Counted from the stretch's first letter, positions 1 through 7,867 are shown. The stretch is 13,297 bases of DNA from Bacteroidetes bacterium CG2_30_32_10 (GCA_001872995.1 MNXO01000142.1:1-13297), one strand, 5' to 3'. A program made the numbers and translations. The notes: a model not told the origin generated them from the sequence alone.

Positions 1-11
1 TCTTGCGTGAA

Positions 12-96
12 TGTCAATTTTTTAGAATTTGTACAAATGTAGTCCTGCCATAATATGACAGGCTAATTCATTGGTAACAAATTCAAAAAATTGGCA
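12..96. repeat. Nested imperfect inverted repeat with inner hairpin
   Basis: Two 23-nt arms (12-34 and 74-96) are reverse complements of each other except for one mismatch and one single-base insertion in each arm. The core of each arm is AATTTTTT followed by GAATTTGT. Between them lies a second hairpin, CCTGCCAT (44-51), loop AAT, ATGACAGG (55-62), with one mismatch in eight pairs. No reading frame spans the block. The nested architecture suggests a folded RNA or a palindromic mobile-type repeat. The neighbouring gene to the left is outside the window, so a bidirectional terminator is also possible. Confidence 0.55.
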
Positions 97-132
97 GAGT
101 GGGGGGAAGCATTTGTCGTTCTTGATTTTTTG

Positions 133-160
133 TTTACTTTTTTATCAAGAAAAAAGTAAA
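133..160. terminator. Perfect 11-bp T/A-flanked hairpin, probable bidirectional terminator or dispersed repeat
   Basis: TTTACTTTTTT (133-143) and AAAAAAGTAAA (150-160) pair perfectly around a six-base loop, ATCAAG. The loop can alternatively pair with CTTGAT at 121-126, giving a switchable double fold. The block lies downstream of the minus-strand FISUMP gene. The stem is almost all A/T, so it is weaker than a classical GC-rich terminator. From memory, similar CTTGAT...AAAAAAGTAA palindromes recur between genes in Bacteroidota genomes; this has not been verified here. Confidence 0.45.
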
Positions 161-183
161 AAATAAAATATACTTTGATTGTC

Positions 184-205
184 TTTCATAAAAATATTTA
201 TGAAA
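184..205 (-). terminator. Hairpin just after the FISUMP gene
   Basis: TTTCATAAA (184-192) and TTTATGAAA (197-205) form a perfect nine-pair stem with a four-base loop, starting about 10 bases past the stop codon of the minus-strand gene. It has no immediate run of T and only two G:C pairs, so it is a weak terminator candidate. It also sits where the expected C-terminal codons of the FISUMP domain would be, so it may mark the breakpoint that truncated the gene. Confidence 0.35.
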
Positions 206-215
206 AATCATTTAT

Positions 216-1175
216 TCAGCAGACCCTATTTACGCTACTTCCTGCATAATACATATATCTTCTCCAAGAAGTATAGGTATCTTGCTCGGTAACGCTCCAC
301 CAATAACCAATATTTTTTAAATCATAGAATTTTCCATCACTATAACGAGCACCAGAAGGAAGAGCTGTAAAGCCGGTTTCATTTGTGGTTCCTGTATTTG
401 GAGTATTCCAATGTGTTGTGCCTGCTTCTTTAAGTTTTCTTCCAGCAATGCTGTCGCCACCTAAATAGGTTGTTAATACCGTCCATTCAGAATCGGATGG
501 AACGTGCCAACCGATTGGCGCAATATTTTGGGTATCAATTACAGCATACCAATTGTAAAGTCTTCCATAAGTAGTTAAATTATTTGCATCATTTTCATAA
601 TTGCAATAAGCTCCAGTATTTAATGCTATCCAAGTTGTATTAACAGAGATATTTGGAATAGAAGTGCCATTTCTATATTTGGTTGTTTTTAAATTTTCTA
701 CCATCCACACTTGAGTTCCAATTGTGATGGTATGATAAACATTTCCATCTAAATCTGTAACTGTATTTGAACTGTCTTGCAATGTTGTAAAGGAAACATT
801 ATCACCATAAGCAGTTCCAATATTATTAGTGGCATAAGCTCTTACAAAATAAGTGGTATTTGCTTTTAATTTTAAAATTGAACTAGTAAAGGCTCCCGTA
901 CCTTTGTTGTCAATAGTTTTATTATCTACTATGGTAGGATTGGTTTGTGTACTCCAGCAAACTCCTCTTGTTTTAATAGAGGAATCTCCTTGATTAGTTA
1001 TATTTCCTCCACAAACGGCTGTGCTATGGGTAATGTCAGTTATACTGATAGTAGTCAAAACTGGTATTTTACCTGTTGTCGTGTCCTCTGGGGTTTCATC
1101 TTTTTTACAAGCTAATGTAAGCAATAAAGATAAGCCTATTAATAGAATTTAATTAATCAAAATCTTTTTTTTCAT
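216..1175 (-). pseudogene. Broken FISUMP-domain surface lipoprotein
   Basis: From ATG at 1175 the frame reads MKKKILIN, then TAA (1149-1151), then ILLIGLSLLLTLACKKDE. This is a lipoprotein signal peptide interrupted by one stop; TTA to TAA would explain it. The Cys (codon 1107-1109) is followed by KKDE, like the K-(D/E)2 surface-export signal of Bacteroidota lipoproteins. After the stop the frame is open for about 300 codons. It has a fibronectin-III-like domain (about residues 20-115 counted from the TTG at 1124; GVCWS, YFVRAYATN) and a FISUMP domain (about 122-302; DLDGNVYHTITIGTQVWMVEN, GRLYNWYAV, GWHVPSDSEW, ALPSGAR, YWWSVTE). The usual GFSVRC-type ending is missing: translation stops after SSVNRVC, and read-through gives only INDFS before TAA. 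TTG at 1124 could start translation but would leave no signal peptide. A sequencing error could explain the first stop. FISUMP function is not established; adhesion or surface display is a guess. Confidence 0.7.
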
Positions 1176-1292
1176 TTCAAAAATTTTATGGTTTAATTTA
1201 ATATCTTTTGCTGATTATAACTATCATACAACACAATTGTACAAATATTTTTTCTTTGGGGTCAAAATTAATAATAATTTGAACAAACATAA

Positions 1293-3461
1293 TTATTTGT
1301 TTTTCGTTGCTTTTAAAACATCTGCCTTGACAAAACAAACTTTTGCGTTTTTCATATCTTTTAAACCCATGTAAGAACCGCCCAAATTAAGGTAAAGTTC
1401 ATAATTGGTAGAATCAATTTTAATTGCTTTGTTAAGATAGGCAATTGATTCATTGAAATTGCCGTTTATGCCATAAGCTACTCCCAAATTTTGAAGCACT
1501 TGCACATCACCTTTATTTATTTTATAGGCTTTGAGCAAGTAATAAATAGAAGTTTTTAGGTCGTTCTTTTGCTTACCATATATCTCACCCAATTTATTGT
1601 ATGCCTGATAGTAGTTTGAATCTATTTTTAACGCATTATTCAAGAAATACAATGCACTGTCAATTTGATTATTGTCTGAATAGCCCATTGCAAGCCAATA
1701 ATAGGTATCTGTTTTTGCTCCTTGATATTTCAGCAATGTTTTATAAGCCCTAATACACCTATCAAATTTTTTGTTTTTAAAAGCAATTTGACCAAGAGAT
1801 GCTAAATTTGTTATTGCATAAGAATAAGTCTTGTTTAGTTTAAGGCAATTCTCATAACAATAATTTGCTTGAGCATAATCTTCTAAATACAAATAATTAC
1901 TGCCGAGCAAAACCCAAGCAGCAATGTTTTCGGGGTAAATCTCTAAACCCTTTAACAAATATTTTTTGGCTTTATTATATAAATCGGTTTTTATTATTTC
2001 ACTTTTCTCGGTTTTGGCTTTTTCTAGCAAAGCATTACCTGCCGAAACATTCACTTTGGCAGAATTTGTGGAAGTTTTGGCATCTGTAACAAAGAGTGTT
2101 AGGTCGTTTTTCCATGCAAAGTTTCGCGAAAATGTTTTAACGGAATATAAGCCAATGATAATAATCAGCAAAGTTTTTACCAAATTGGGAAATTGTTTAT
2201 GAATTGCTGATTTAGGGATAACGATTAATAAACTATAAGCAAGTATTAAACAAAAACCTAATGATGCCGAAAACACAAAACGTTCGTTCATAAAAGTACC
2301 CACATTAAATACCACATTTGATGCAATAGATAAACAAGCAAGATAAACGATTATGCCATAAGCAAAAAAGTTTTTCTTAATAAACCCCCAAATACTAAAT
2401 ATAATTAGCCCAATATAAATAAACAACGGTAAAAAAGCCCTATAATCAGACCAGCCAATAATTGGAATTTGTTTAGGATAATAGTCATGGGTGAGTGGAT
2501 GAGGGAAAATCAATAATTGAATATACTTCCATAAAGTAAAAAAGATAGTTGCAAATTTATCGGAGGTATTCGTATGTAAATAAGGGTTGTTGAGCAATTC
2601 CGTTTGCTCTACATGATTACCAATAAAGAATCCTAGTGCCTTGTAGCGGATGAATATAAAAACTGTTAAGGCAATAAATAATGGAATTATAGCAATTGTA
2701 TTTTGAACAAATGATTTCTTCTGAAAAAAGTACAAAGTAATTGGTATTACCAATAGAAAAGTTGCAGCATTTTCTTTAGAAAGCAATGCCAATAGAAAAC
2801 TCATTATCGTTAAATTCCAGAAAATGATTTTATTTCTATTGCTTTCGCTTGCTAAAAAATTTAAAATAAAAAGGATAGAAGCAAAAACAAAGATAAGACC
2901 CATTATTTCATCTCTTCCTTTTATGTTTGCTACTACTTCGGTATGAATGGGATGTGCAGCAAATAATATGGTTGTTATAAATGGCAAATTTAAGTACCAT
3001 GCGGCTTTTTGCTCGAATAACAATAATCTTTTCAAAATAATAAAAAGTAATACACAAAGCAAAGCATAAAGCAATATATTGAATAAATGACCCAAGAATG
3101 GATTTAATCCAAAAAGAGCATATTCAATAGCAAAAGTGATTTGCGACAATGGACGATATCTCCCACCAGGCAATACGTTTTTATTTTCTCCAAAAAATCC
3201 AACAAAGGAATCGTTGGTTAATATTTTGCCGATGCCCGAAAATCCTTGCTTAGTGAATGTGTTTTCGGTAATAACCAAAGTATCATCTAAGGTGTAACTA
3301 AAAAAAAGTGTATTACTATACAGCAAAAAGGAAAAGAAGGCAATAAAAACAATTTGAAAACGATTAATCTTCGTTGTTGTATAGGATTGTTTTAGTTCTA
3401 ATTTTAGAGCTACTTCCTTTTGAATAACTTGCTTGTGTTTTTGATGTATGGGTGTTTTCAT
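1293..3461 (-). CDS. Polytopic GT-C glycosyltransferase-like protein with C-terminal TPR repeats (TMTC/DUF1736-like)
   Basis: The 722-residue product has two halves. Residues about 35-445 are strongly hydrophobic, with roughly 11-13 membrane segments, and carry motifs typical of TMTC-type O-mannosyltransferase relatives: YTLDD near residue 57 (the acidic pair of the first outer loop, where GT-C enzymes bind the lipid-linked sugar), GRYRPL (100-105), HPIHTE (170-175), GRDE (182-185), HDYYP (325-329) and NERF (392-395). Residues about 465-715 are tandem TPR helices, for example AAWVLLGSNYLYLEDYAQA and VQVLQNLGVAYGINGNFNES. By family analogy it would move a sugar from a polyprenyl carrier onto an extracytoplasmic protein, with the TPRs binding the substrate; donor and acceptor are unknown. 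The gene starts 14 nt after the DUF1343 gene, so the two are probably co-transcribed. It appears complete. The GT-C assignment rests on motifs read by eye; TPR and a membrane location are certain. Confidence 0.8.
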   Translation of the reverse strand: MKTPIHQKHKQVIQKEVALKLELKQSYTTTKINRFQIVFIAFFSFLLYSNTLFFSYTLDDTLVITENTFTKQGFSGIGKILTNDSFVGFFGENKNVLPGGRYRPLSQITFAIEYALFGLNPFLGHLFNILLYALLCVLLFIILKRLLLFEQKAAWYLNLPFITTILFAAHPIHTEVVANIKGRDEIMGLIFVFASILFILNFLASESNRNKIIFWNLTIMSFLLALLSKENAATFLLVIPITLYFFQKKSFVQNTIAIIPLFIALTVFIFIRYKALGFFIGNHVEQTELLNNPYLHTNTSDKFATIFFTLWKYIQLLIFPHPLTHDYYPKQIPIIGWSDYRAFLPLFIYIGLIIFSIWGFIKKNFFAYGIIVYLACLSIASNVVFNVGTFMNERFVFSASLGFCLILAYSLLIVIPKSAIHKQFPNLVKTLLIIIIGLYSVKTFSRNFAWKNDLTLFVTDAKTSTNSAKVNVSAGNALLEKAKTEKSEIIKTDLYNKAKKYLLKGLEIYPENIAAWVLLGSNYLYLEDYAQANYCYENCLKLNKTYSYAITNLASLGQIAFKNKKFDRCIRAYKTLLKYQGAKTDTYYWLAMGYSDNNQIDSALYFLNNALKIDSNYYQAYNKLGEIYGKQKNDLKTSIYYLLKAYKINKGDVQVLQNLGVAYGINGNFNESIAYLNKAIKIDSTNYELYLNLGGSYMGLKDMKNAKVCFVKADVLKATKNK

Positions 3462-3475
3462 AGGAAACTGCTACT

Positions 3476-4699
3476 TTATTCAAAATCGGGATAAAGCAAA
3501 TATTTCTTTCTTATTTTCTTAAATTGAATCAGGTCGTTTTGCCAGCTTTGGTGAATTTCGTTTTCGTCTTTATTATCTATAATTTGTTGTTTCAAAGTGT
3601 GTGAGCCAGATAGTTTTTCAAAGAATGCATTAAAGAAAAGCTCTTTTTGAGGATAGTTTTTATAAGCATCTTTTAAATAAAGCAAAGATATTTGATGGAA
3701 AGATTGAATTACTGAATCGGGAATGATACTTAAGTCGATTCCATAACACGTTTTCCCTTCATAGAAAGGTTGTTTGGCTCCTGTTTTGCTTTTGGGTACG
3801 TAAGAAAAAGTATAGTTGTGTAAATCAGGATGACCATATATTTGAAAGGGTTTGTCAGTTCCTCGACCTACACTTATTATTGTTGACTCGAACAAACCGA
3901 TGGAAGGATATAAATAAACCGATTTCATATTAGGCAAGTTGGGAGAAGGTTTAATGGGCAGTTGATAAAAATAAGTGTGTTTATATCCTTCCAACGGAAT
4001 AATACTTAATTTGCACCTGATACCCCCTTTTAGCCAACCCTCTTCGTTAATCATTTGTGCATATTCTGCAATGGTCATTCCGTGAACCAAAGGCACCAAG
4101 TGCATGCCCACAAAAGAAGTTAATTCTTTTTTCATCACAGGCCCATCCACATAAAACCCATTTGGATTGGGTCTATCTAAAACTATAAATTGTACATTAT
4201 TTTCTGCACAGGCTTCCATTACATAATGCATAGTGGAAATATAGGTGTAAAACCTGACACCTACATCTTGAATGTCGAACACAACAATATCAATATCTTT
4301 TAAATCTGTTGGATTAGGTTTTTTATTGTTTCCATATAATGAAATAATGGGAAGTCCAGTTTTACTATCAGTATTGCTTTTAACGTTTTCACCAGCATCG
4401 GCGATTCCTCGAAAACCGTGTTCCGGACAAAGTATTTTCTCAACCTTTATACCAGCATTTAATAAACTATCCACTAATTGCGTATTTCCAATCATTGAGG
4501 TTTGGTTGGCAACCACTGCCACTCTTTTGTTTTTCAATAAAGGAAAATACAATTCCGTTCTTTCGGCACCCACTTTAATATCTTTCGGAAATATAACTTT
4601 CCATTCTAAACTGTCTTTTTTCTGGGCATAAATAGAACCAACAGTAATAAATACCAATATTATTATAGTTGAAATGGGTTTCATTGAATTGGGTTTCAT
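3476..4699 (-). CDS. namZ: Secreted DUF1343 / NamZ-like exo-beta-N-acetylmuramidase (GH171)
   Basis: The 407-residue protein begins with a signal peptide (MKPISTIIILVFITVGSIYA, cleavage before QKK) and matches DUF1343 along its whole length: ANQTS (64-68), PEHGFRG (92-98), DVGVRFYTY (145-153), DRPNPNG (175-181), GMTIAE (207-212), PSPNLP (251-256), ESTIISVGRGTDKPFQ (271-286), and a C-terminal W...DL..F...R.KYLLYP segment. Characterised family members remove non-reducing-end MurNAc from peptidoglycan fragments, so a periplasmic role in cell-wall turnover or MurNAc recovery is expected. The start codon overlaps the TGA of the upstream restriction gene (ATGA, 4696-4699), and GGAGGG lies 3 nt before it, so translation is probably coupled. 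A second in-frame ATG at 4684 exists because of a 15-bp tandem duplication; either start keeps the signal peptide. The gene is intact. The enzymatic assignment comes from family knowledge. Confidence 0.88.
   Translation of the reverse strand: MKPNSMKPISTIIILVFITVGSIYAQKKDSLEWKVIFPKDIKVGAERTELYFPLLKNKRVAVVANQTSMIGNTQLVDSLLNAGIKVEKILCPEHGFRGIADAGENVKSNTDSKTGLPIISLYGNNKKPNPTDLKDIDIVVFDIQDVGVRFYTYISTMHYVMEACAENNVQFIVLDRPNPNGFYVDGPVMKKELTSFVGMHLVPLVHGMTIAEYAQMINEEGWLKGGIRCKLSIIPLEGYKHTYFYQLPIKPSPNLPNMKSVYLYPSIGLFESTIISVGRGTDKPFQIYGHPDLHNYTFSYVPKSKTGAKQPFYEGKTCYGIDLSIIPDSVIQSFHQISLLYLKDAYKNYPQKELFFNAFFEKLSGSHTLKQQIIDNKDENEIHQSWQNDLIQFKKIRKKYLLYPDFE
4670..4699 (-). repeat. 15-bp tandem duplication of the DUF1343 start region
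   Basis: On the minus strand the unit ATGAAACCCAATTCA (4685-4699) is followed at once by ATGAAACCCATTTCA (4670-4684), 14 of 15 bases identical. The duplication keeps the frame and produces MKPNS-MKPIS, so the protein has two consecutive start codons and an extended positively charged n-region of its signal peptide. Confidence 0.9.
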
Positions 4700-7600
4700 T
4701 TTCCCTCCACTATTTTTATCTCTTCTGGCGTTAATTCATATAACTCATAAACAATTTCATTTATTCTGTCTTCGCAATAGTCAATTTTTCCTTGTATTTG
4801 TTCACGCTTGCTTTCGAGTTTTGCATCATGGATTTCTTTATTTAATTGTATAAGTTGGTCAACAAATTTTATTATTTTGTTTTGCTTTCGTACTTCTTCA
4901 TTATTTGTCTTATCTATGGACTTAATAGGAAATTTTTTACAATTCTGAATTAAAATTTTTTGAAATAGATTTTTTGAAAGATCCAAATACTTATGACCAT
5001 GATAAAAATTCATTAAATTACAATTGAGCAAAGCAAGCAAATATTTTATGGATAACTTGTTTTCATCTTTTGATATTATATTGAATACTGATTGTGTATT
5101 GTATAATTCCATATCAGTATAACCAGCATAAATTCTTAATGGTTTTCCACTTACAATTTGTCTAACTAAAATTCGAGGTGAAGTAAAAAATCTTGTTTCT
5201 CTTGGTGCTCCAAGCCAATTACCATAACTAATATATTCCTTTTCACCCCAAATAACAGAATATCTCTTTACATCTGAACCTTCAAGAAGTGGTTTGAAAG
5301 TATTATCTTTTTGCGTTTTAGAGTGAAATACTCTTTCTTTAATTTGGGTTTGGGTATGCCCTTTATATTTATCATAAGGAGTTAATCCTAAAGTAAAATC
5401 ACAAAATTGAATTAGTTCTGATTTATTTTTTTCAATTTTTTTTAAGAGATTTATTTCCGTTTTATTACTAAAAATGTCAAAAACTGAAAATTCATTTTTA
5501 AGCCATTCCTTTGAATTCAATTGCTTTATCTCTTTACCGTTTTTCTCAGTTATTTCTGTTATTATTTCGTTTCTGTCATATAAGATACATTTTGCCGTTT
5601 TAGCTAATTTTGAAATGCTAATAATAACAGTTTCTGCTTTTACATTTTGAAAAACATTATCTGGTAAACGCACAATAGAATCAATTGAAAACTCATTTAA
5701 AATAAGTTTTCTACATTTCTCATAGGAACTTTGATATAAAATTGAATTAGGTACAATAAAGCCCAAAATTCCATTTCTTGACAAAATTTTTAAACCATGT
5801 TCAATAAAAATAGCATATAGGTTTATACGGTTCTCAGTAGTAGAAAATTTGTTAAAATAATATTTTACTAATTCTTGGGGATGCCCTTTTATATCGACCC
5901 ATGGCGGATTCCCTATTACCACATCAAACCCGCCTCTAATATAATATCTACTATCCGGTTCATTAAATTCAGAAAGTTTTTGTTCCAAATCCGAAGCATA
6001 TTCCATCGCCTTTTTGGCATGTTCTTTTGCCTTTCGTGCTATTTGTTTCAGTTCTTCTTTTGGCTCTATAATTTTTCTATTAAATACTTCTGGGAAAGCC
6101 TTTTCCCAATTAAATGGTTTTATTTTCTTTTCTTCTCCAAAATCTAATTGCGAGCCATAAATATCGGTATCAATCAAACTATTCCCACTCTTTATATTAT
6201 TATCCAAAGTAGGCAGTACTCTTTCATTAAACATGTTAAACTGATGCGAAATCGAAGCTTCGGTTTCGCCTTCCATACATTTGAGTAACAAAGAGAGCTT
6301 GGTAACTTCCACCGCATTCAAATCAATATCTACTCCGTATATATTGTTGATCAAAATCCGTTTTTTTTCAGCAGTGCTCAAATGTCCATCAGGTGTTAAT
6401 ACTTTTGCTTTAAGTCCACGAGTCATCCCGAGTTTCTTAATATAATAATCATTATGCCATTGCATCAAATAAGCGTATGCCCCAATCAAAAAGCTTCCCG
6501 AACCACAGGCAGGGTCCACAATTTTTATGTTGCTCACATCTTCCGGCTTTTTGTTTTCAATCAGTTTTCCAATTGTTTGCTGCACAATATAATCCACCAC
6601 ATATTGCGGAGTATAATAAACGCCTCCTGCCTTTCTAACTTCTGGCTTCTCTTCAATCTTTGCATGGTGTGCTTTATCAATAGTAATGGTTTTCCCCAGA
6701 AACTGTTCATAAGCACTTCCAATAATCTCCACATCCAAAACAGAAAACTCATATTGGCTTTCGGGATAATATAATTCGTTAATAATCGTCTTTATTACCT
6801 TGTTGTCTATCTTTAAATTCTTGCTTATTTGGTCTTTCTTAAAATCGAAAAGTCCGGAGTTATATTTGTCATCAGCAACTTTAAAAATATCAAAAAGGTT
6901 CTGATAATAATCTCCTTGTTTTAATGCATTTTTTAAGTTACCATCTATTTCTACACCTCTTCCTTCTGCTATCCTAATAAAAATAATTCTGTCGATGGTT
7001 TGCTGAACAGCAAAATTTATTTCATCTTCATCAAGTTCTTTATTTCTAAGACTTATTGAAGTTGCCAGATAAGTTCTCCATTTGTCAAGAGAAAGTAAAA
7101 ACTCCTTATCTACCGTTGCCGTTCCTTTTTTGTTGGCGGTTCCTTGCACATATTTATCAAAACTGCCTTTCAAAACAGCTTCTTTCGAAAAAGTGTTCCA
7201 AATAAAATCAAATTTGGTCAAGTAATCCTTAAAAGTGAAATACTCCACACGGGCAACCGAAGCCTTATCGGTAGGCAAGGGCTTTTTGGTACAATCATAT
7301 ACTGCAAATTCCTCAAAGTCGGTAATCATACTAATCGAAAGCTTGGCACTCCATCCATAGCGTCTCACCTGATATGCAGGAAGTATATCGTCCTTAATAA
7401 AAACACTTGGTTTTTTAGCCTCCACGAAAAATAATCTTTTAGCACCTCCAATCCTAAACGAATAGTCTGGAGCTTTGGTGGCTTTGCCCACCTTTACTTT
7501 GTCTTCGTGTATTACTTCTCTATACGATTGAGCAGCGCCTTGTTCATTATCAATATCCCATCCCAACGCCTTAAAAAACGGATCAATAAAATCCCTACGG

Positions 7601-7704
7601 GTAGAGGTTTCATTATATTCCAATTTCTTATAAGAAGCATATTGCTCCTCAAACCTTACAACCAGTTCCGATATTTTCTTATGGGCAGATTCTTTTGGGG
7701 TCAT
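4696..7704 (-). CDS. Single-chain restriction-modification enzyme, type IIG / Eco57I-like
   Basis: The 1002-residue cytoplasmic enzyme carries nuclease, adenine methyltransferase and target recognition in one chain. The N-terminal part resembles a type I R-subunit-like nuclease domain: RRDFIDPFFKALGW (36-49), then a PD-(D/E)xK set PD (79-80) ... E95-A-K97. A helical linker (about 200-345) follows. The methyltransferase shows GGVYYTPQYVVDYIV (360-374, motif X), DPACGSGSF (397-405, motif I, AdoMet binding), IYGVDIDLNAVEVTKLSL (455-472) and NPPW (599-602, motif IV catalytic loop of N6-adenine or N4-cytosine methylases). The C-terminal third (about 760-1000) looks like a TaqI-C/Eco57I specificity domain, ending in a helical CEDRINEIVYELYELTPEE segment. 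All key residues are present, so it is probably active. Its recognition site cannot be read from sequence. It is the first gene of a probable operon with the DUF1343 and TPR genes. No separate methylase or specificity subunit is nearby. Confidence 0.9.
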   Translation of the reverse strand: MTPKESAHKKISELVVRFEEQYASYKKLEYNETSTRRDFIDPFFKALGWDIDNEQGAAQSYREVIHEDKVKVGKATKAPDYSFRIGGAKRLFFVEAKKPSVFIKDDILPAYQVRRYGWSAKLSISMITDFEEFAVYDCTKKPLPTDKASVARVEYFTFKDYLTKFDFIWNTFSKEAVLKGSFDKYVQGTANKKGTATVDKEFLLSLDKWRTYLATSISLRNKELDEDEINFAVQQTIDRIIFIRIAEGRGVEIDGNLKNALKQGDYYQNLFDIFKVADDKYNSGLFDFKKDQISKNLKIDNKVIKTIINELYYPESQYEFSVLDVEIIGSAYEQFLGKTITIDKAHHAKIEEKPEVRKAGGVYYTPQYVVDYIVQQTIGKLIENKKPEDVSNIKIVDPACGSGSFLIGAYAYLMQWHNDYYIKKLGMTRGLKAKVLTPDGHLSTAEKKRILINNIYGVDIDLNAVEVTKLSLLLKCMEGETEASISHQFNMFNERVLPTLDNNIKSGNSLIDTDIYGSQLDFGEEKKIKPFNWEKAFPEVFNRKIIEPKEELKQIARKAKEHAKKAMEYASDLEQKLSEFNEPDSRYYIRGGFDVVIGNPPWVDIKGHPQELVKYYFNKFSTTENRINLYAIFIEHGLKILSRNGILGFIVPNSILYQSSYEKCRKLILNEFSIDSIVRLPDNVFQNVKAETVIISISKLAKTAKCILYDRNEIITEITEKNGKEIKQLNSKEWLKNEFSVFDIFSNKTEINLLKKIEKNKSELIQFCDFTLGLTPYDKYKGHTQTQIKERVFHSKTQKDNTFKPLLEGSDVKRYSVIWGEKEYISYGNWLGAPRETRFFTSPRILVRQIVSGKPLRIYAGYTDMELYNTQSVFNIISKDENKLSIKYLLALLNCNLMNFYHGHKYLDLSKNLFQKILIQNCKKFPIKSIDKTNNEEVRKQNKIIKFVDQLIQLNKEIHDAKLESKREQIQGKIDYCEDRINEIVYELYELTPEEIKIVEGK

Positions 7705-7736
7705 TTGTTGGTTCTCTTTTGTTTCAATAAAATAAT

Positions 7737-7766
7737 CAAAAGTAAAAGTAATTTATTATCAAACAA
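7737..7766 (-). promoter_or_regulatory. Bacteroidota-type promoter of the RM operon
   Basis: On the minus strand, TTG (7764-7766) is followed after 19 bases by TACTTTTG (7737-7744), an exact match to the Bacteroidota -33 TTG / -7 TAnnTTTG consensus at the usual spacing. Transcription would begin near 7730, giving a leader of about 25 nt before ATG at 7704. It is the only full two-box promoter seen in the window. Confidence 0.6.
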
Positions 7767-7846
7767 CAACCAAACGAATTTTATGAACAATGAATGTTAA
7801 TCGTCTTTTTTCTTAACCATGAAAATCAAAGATAATGAATGAATAA

Positions 7847-7867
7847 CCCCGATGCAAAGCCTCGAGG
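7847..7867. repeat. Imperfect hairpin CCCCGATGC-AAA-GCCTCGAGG
   Basis: Nine positions on each side of an AAA loop; seven pair on the plus strand, and eight on the minus strand if a G:U pair is allowed. Both termini are CC.CG/CG.GG, the same plan as the hairpin at 7953-7973, so the two appear to be diverged copies of one motif. It lies outside both flanking transcripts as predicted. Confidence 0.5.

Noticed and set aside
12..205. CRISPR array or retron RNA at the left edge
   Set aside because: The palindromes differ from one another, there are no regular spacers, and no cas gene or reverse transcriptase is in the window.
1228..1247. Promoter box AATATTTG upstream of the FISUMP gene
   Set aside because: One mismatch at the first, important T and no TTG at a suitable distance; not strong enough to list.
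4272..4631. 119-codon open frame on the plus strand opposite the DUF1343 gene
   Set aside because: It lies wholly antisense to a strongly conserved protein, has no recognisable motif and no promoter; it is a coding shadow.
6454..6774. 106-codon plus-strand frame opposite the methyltransferase motif I/X region
   Set aside because: Antisense to invariant methylase motifs, with a composition unlike real proteins (rich in Cys, His and Phe); a shadow.
4696..7704. PglX of a BREX system
   Set aside because: The protein has its own N-terminal PD-(D/E)xK nuclease, and no brxA/B/C, pglZ or lon-like gene is present, so a stand-alone type IIG enzyme fits better.
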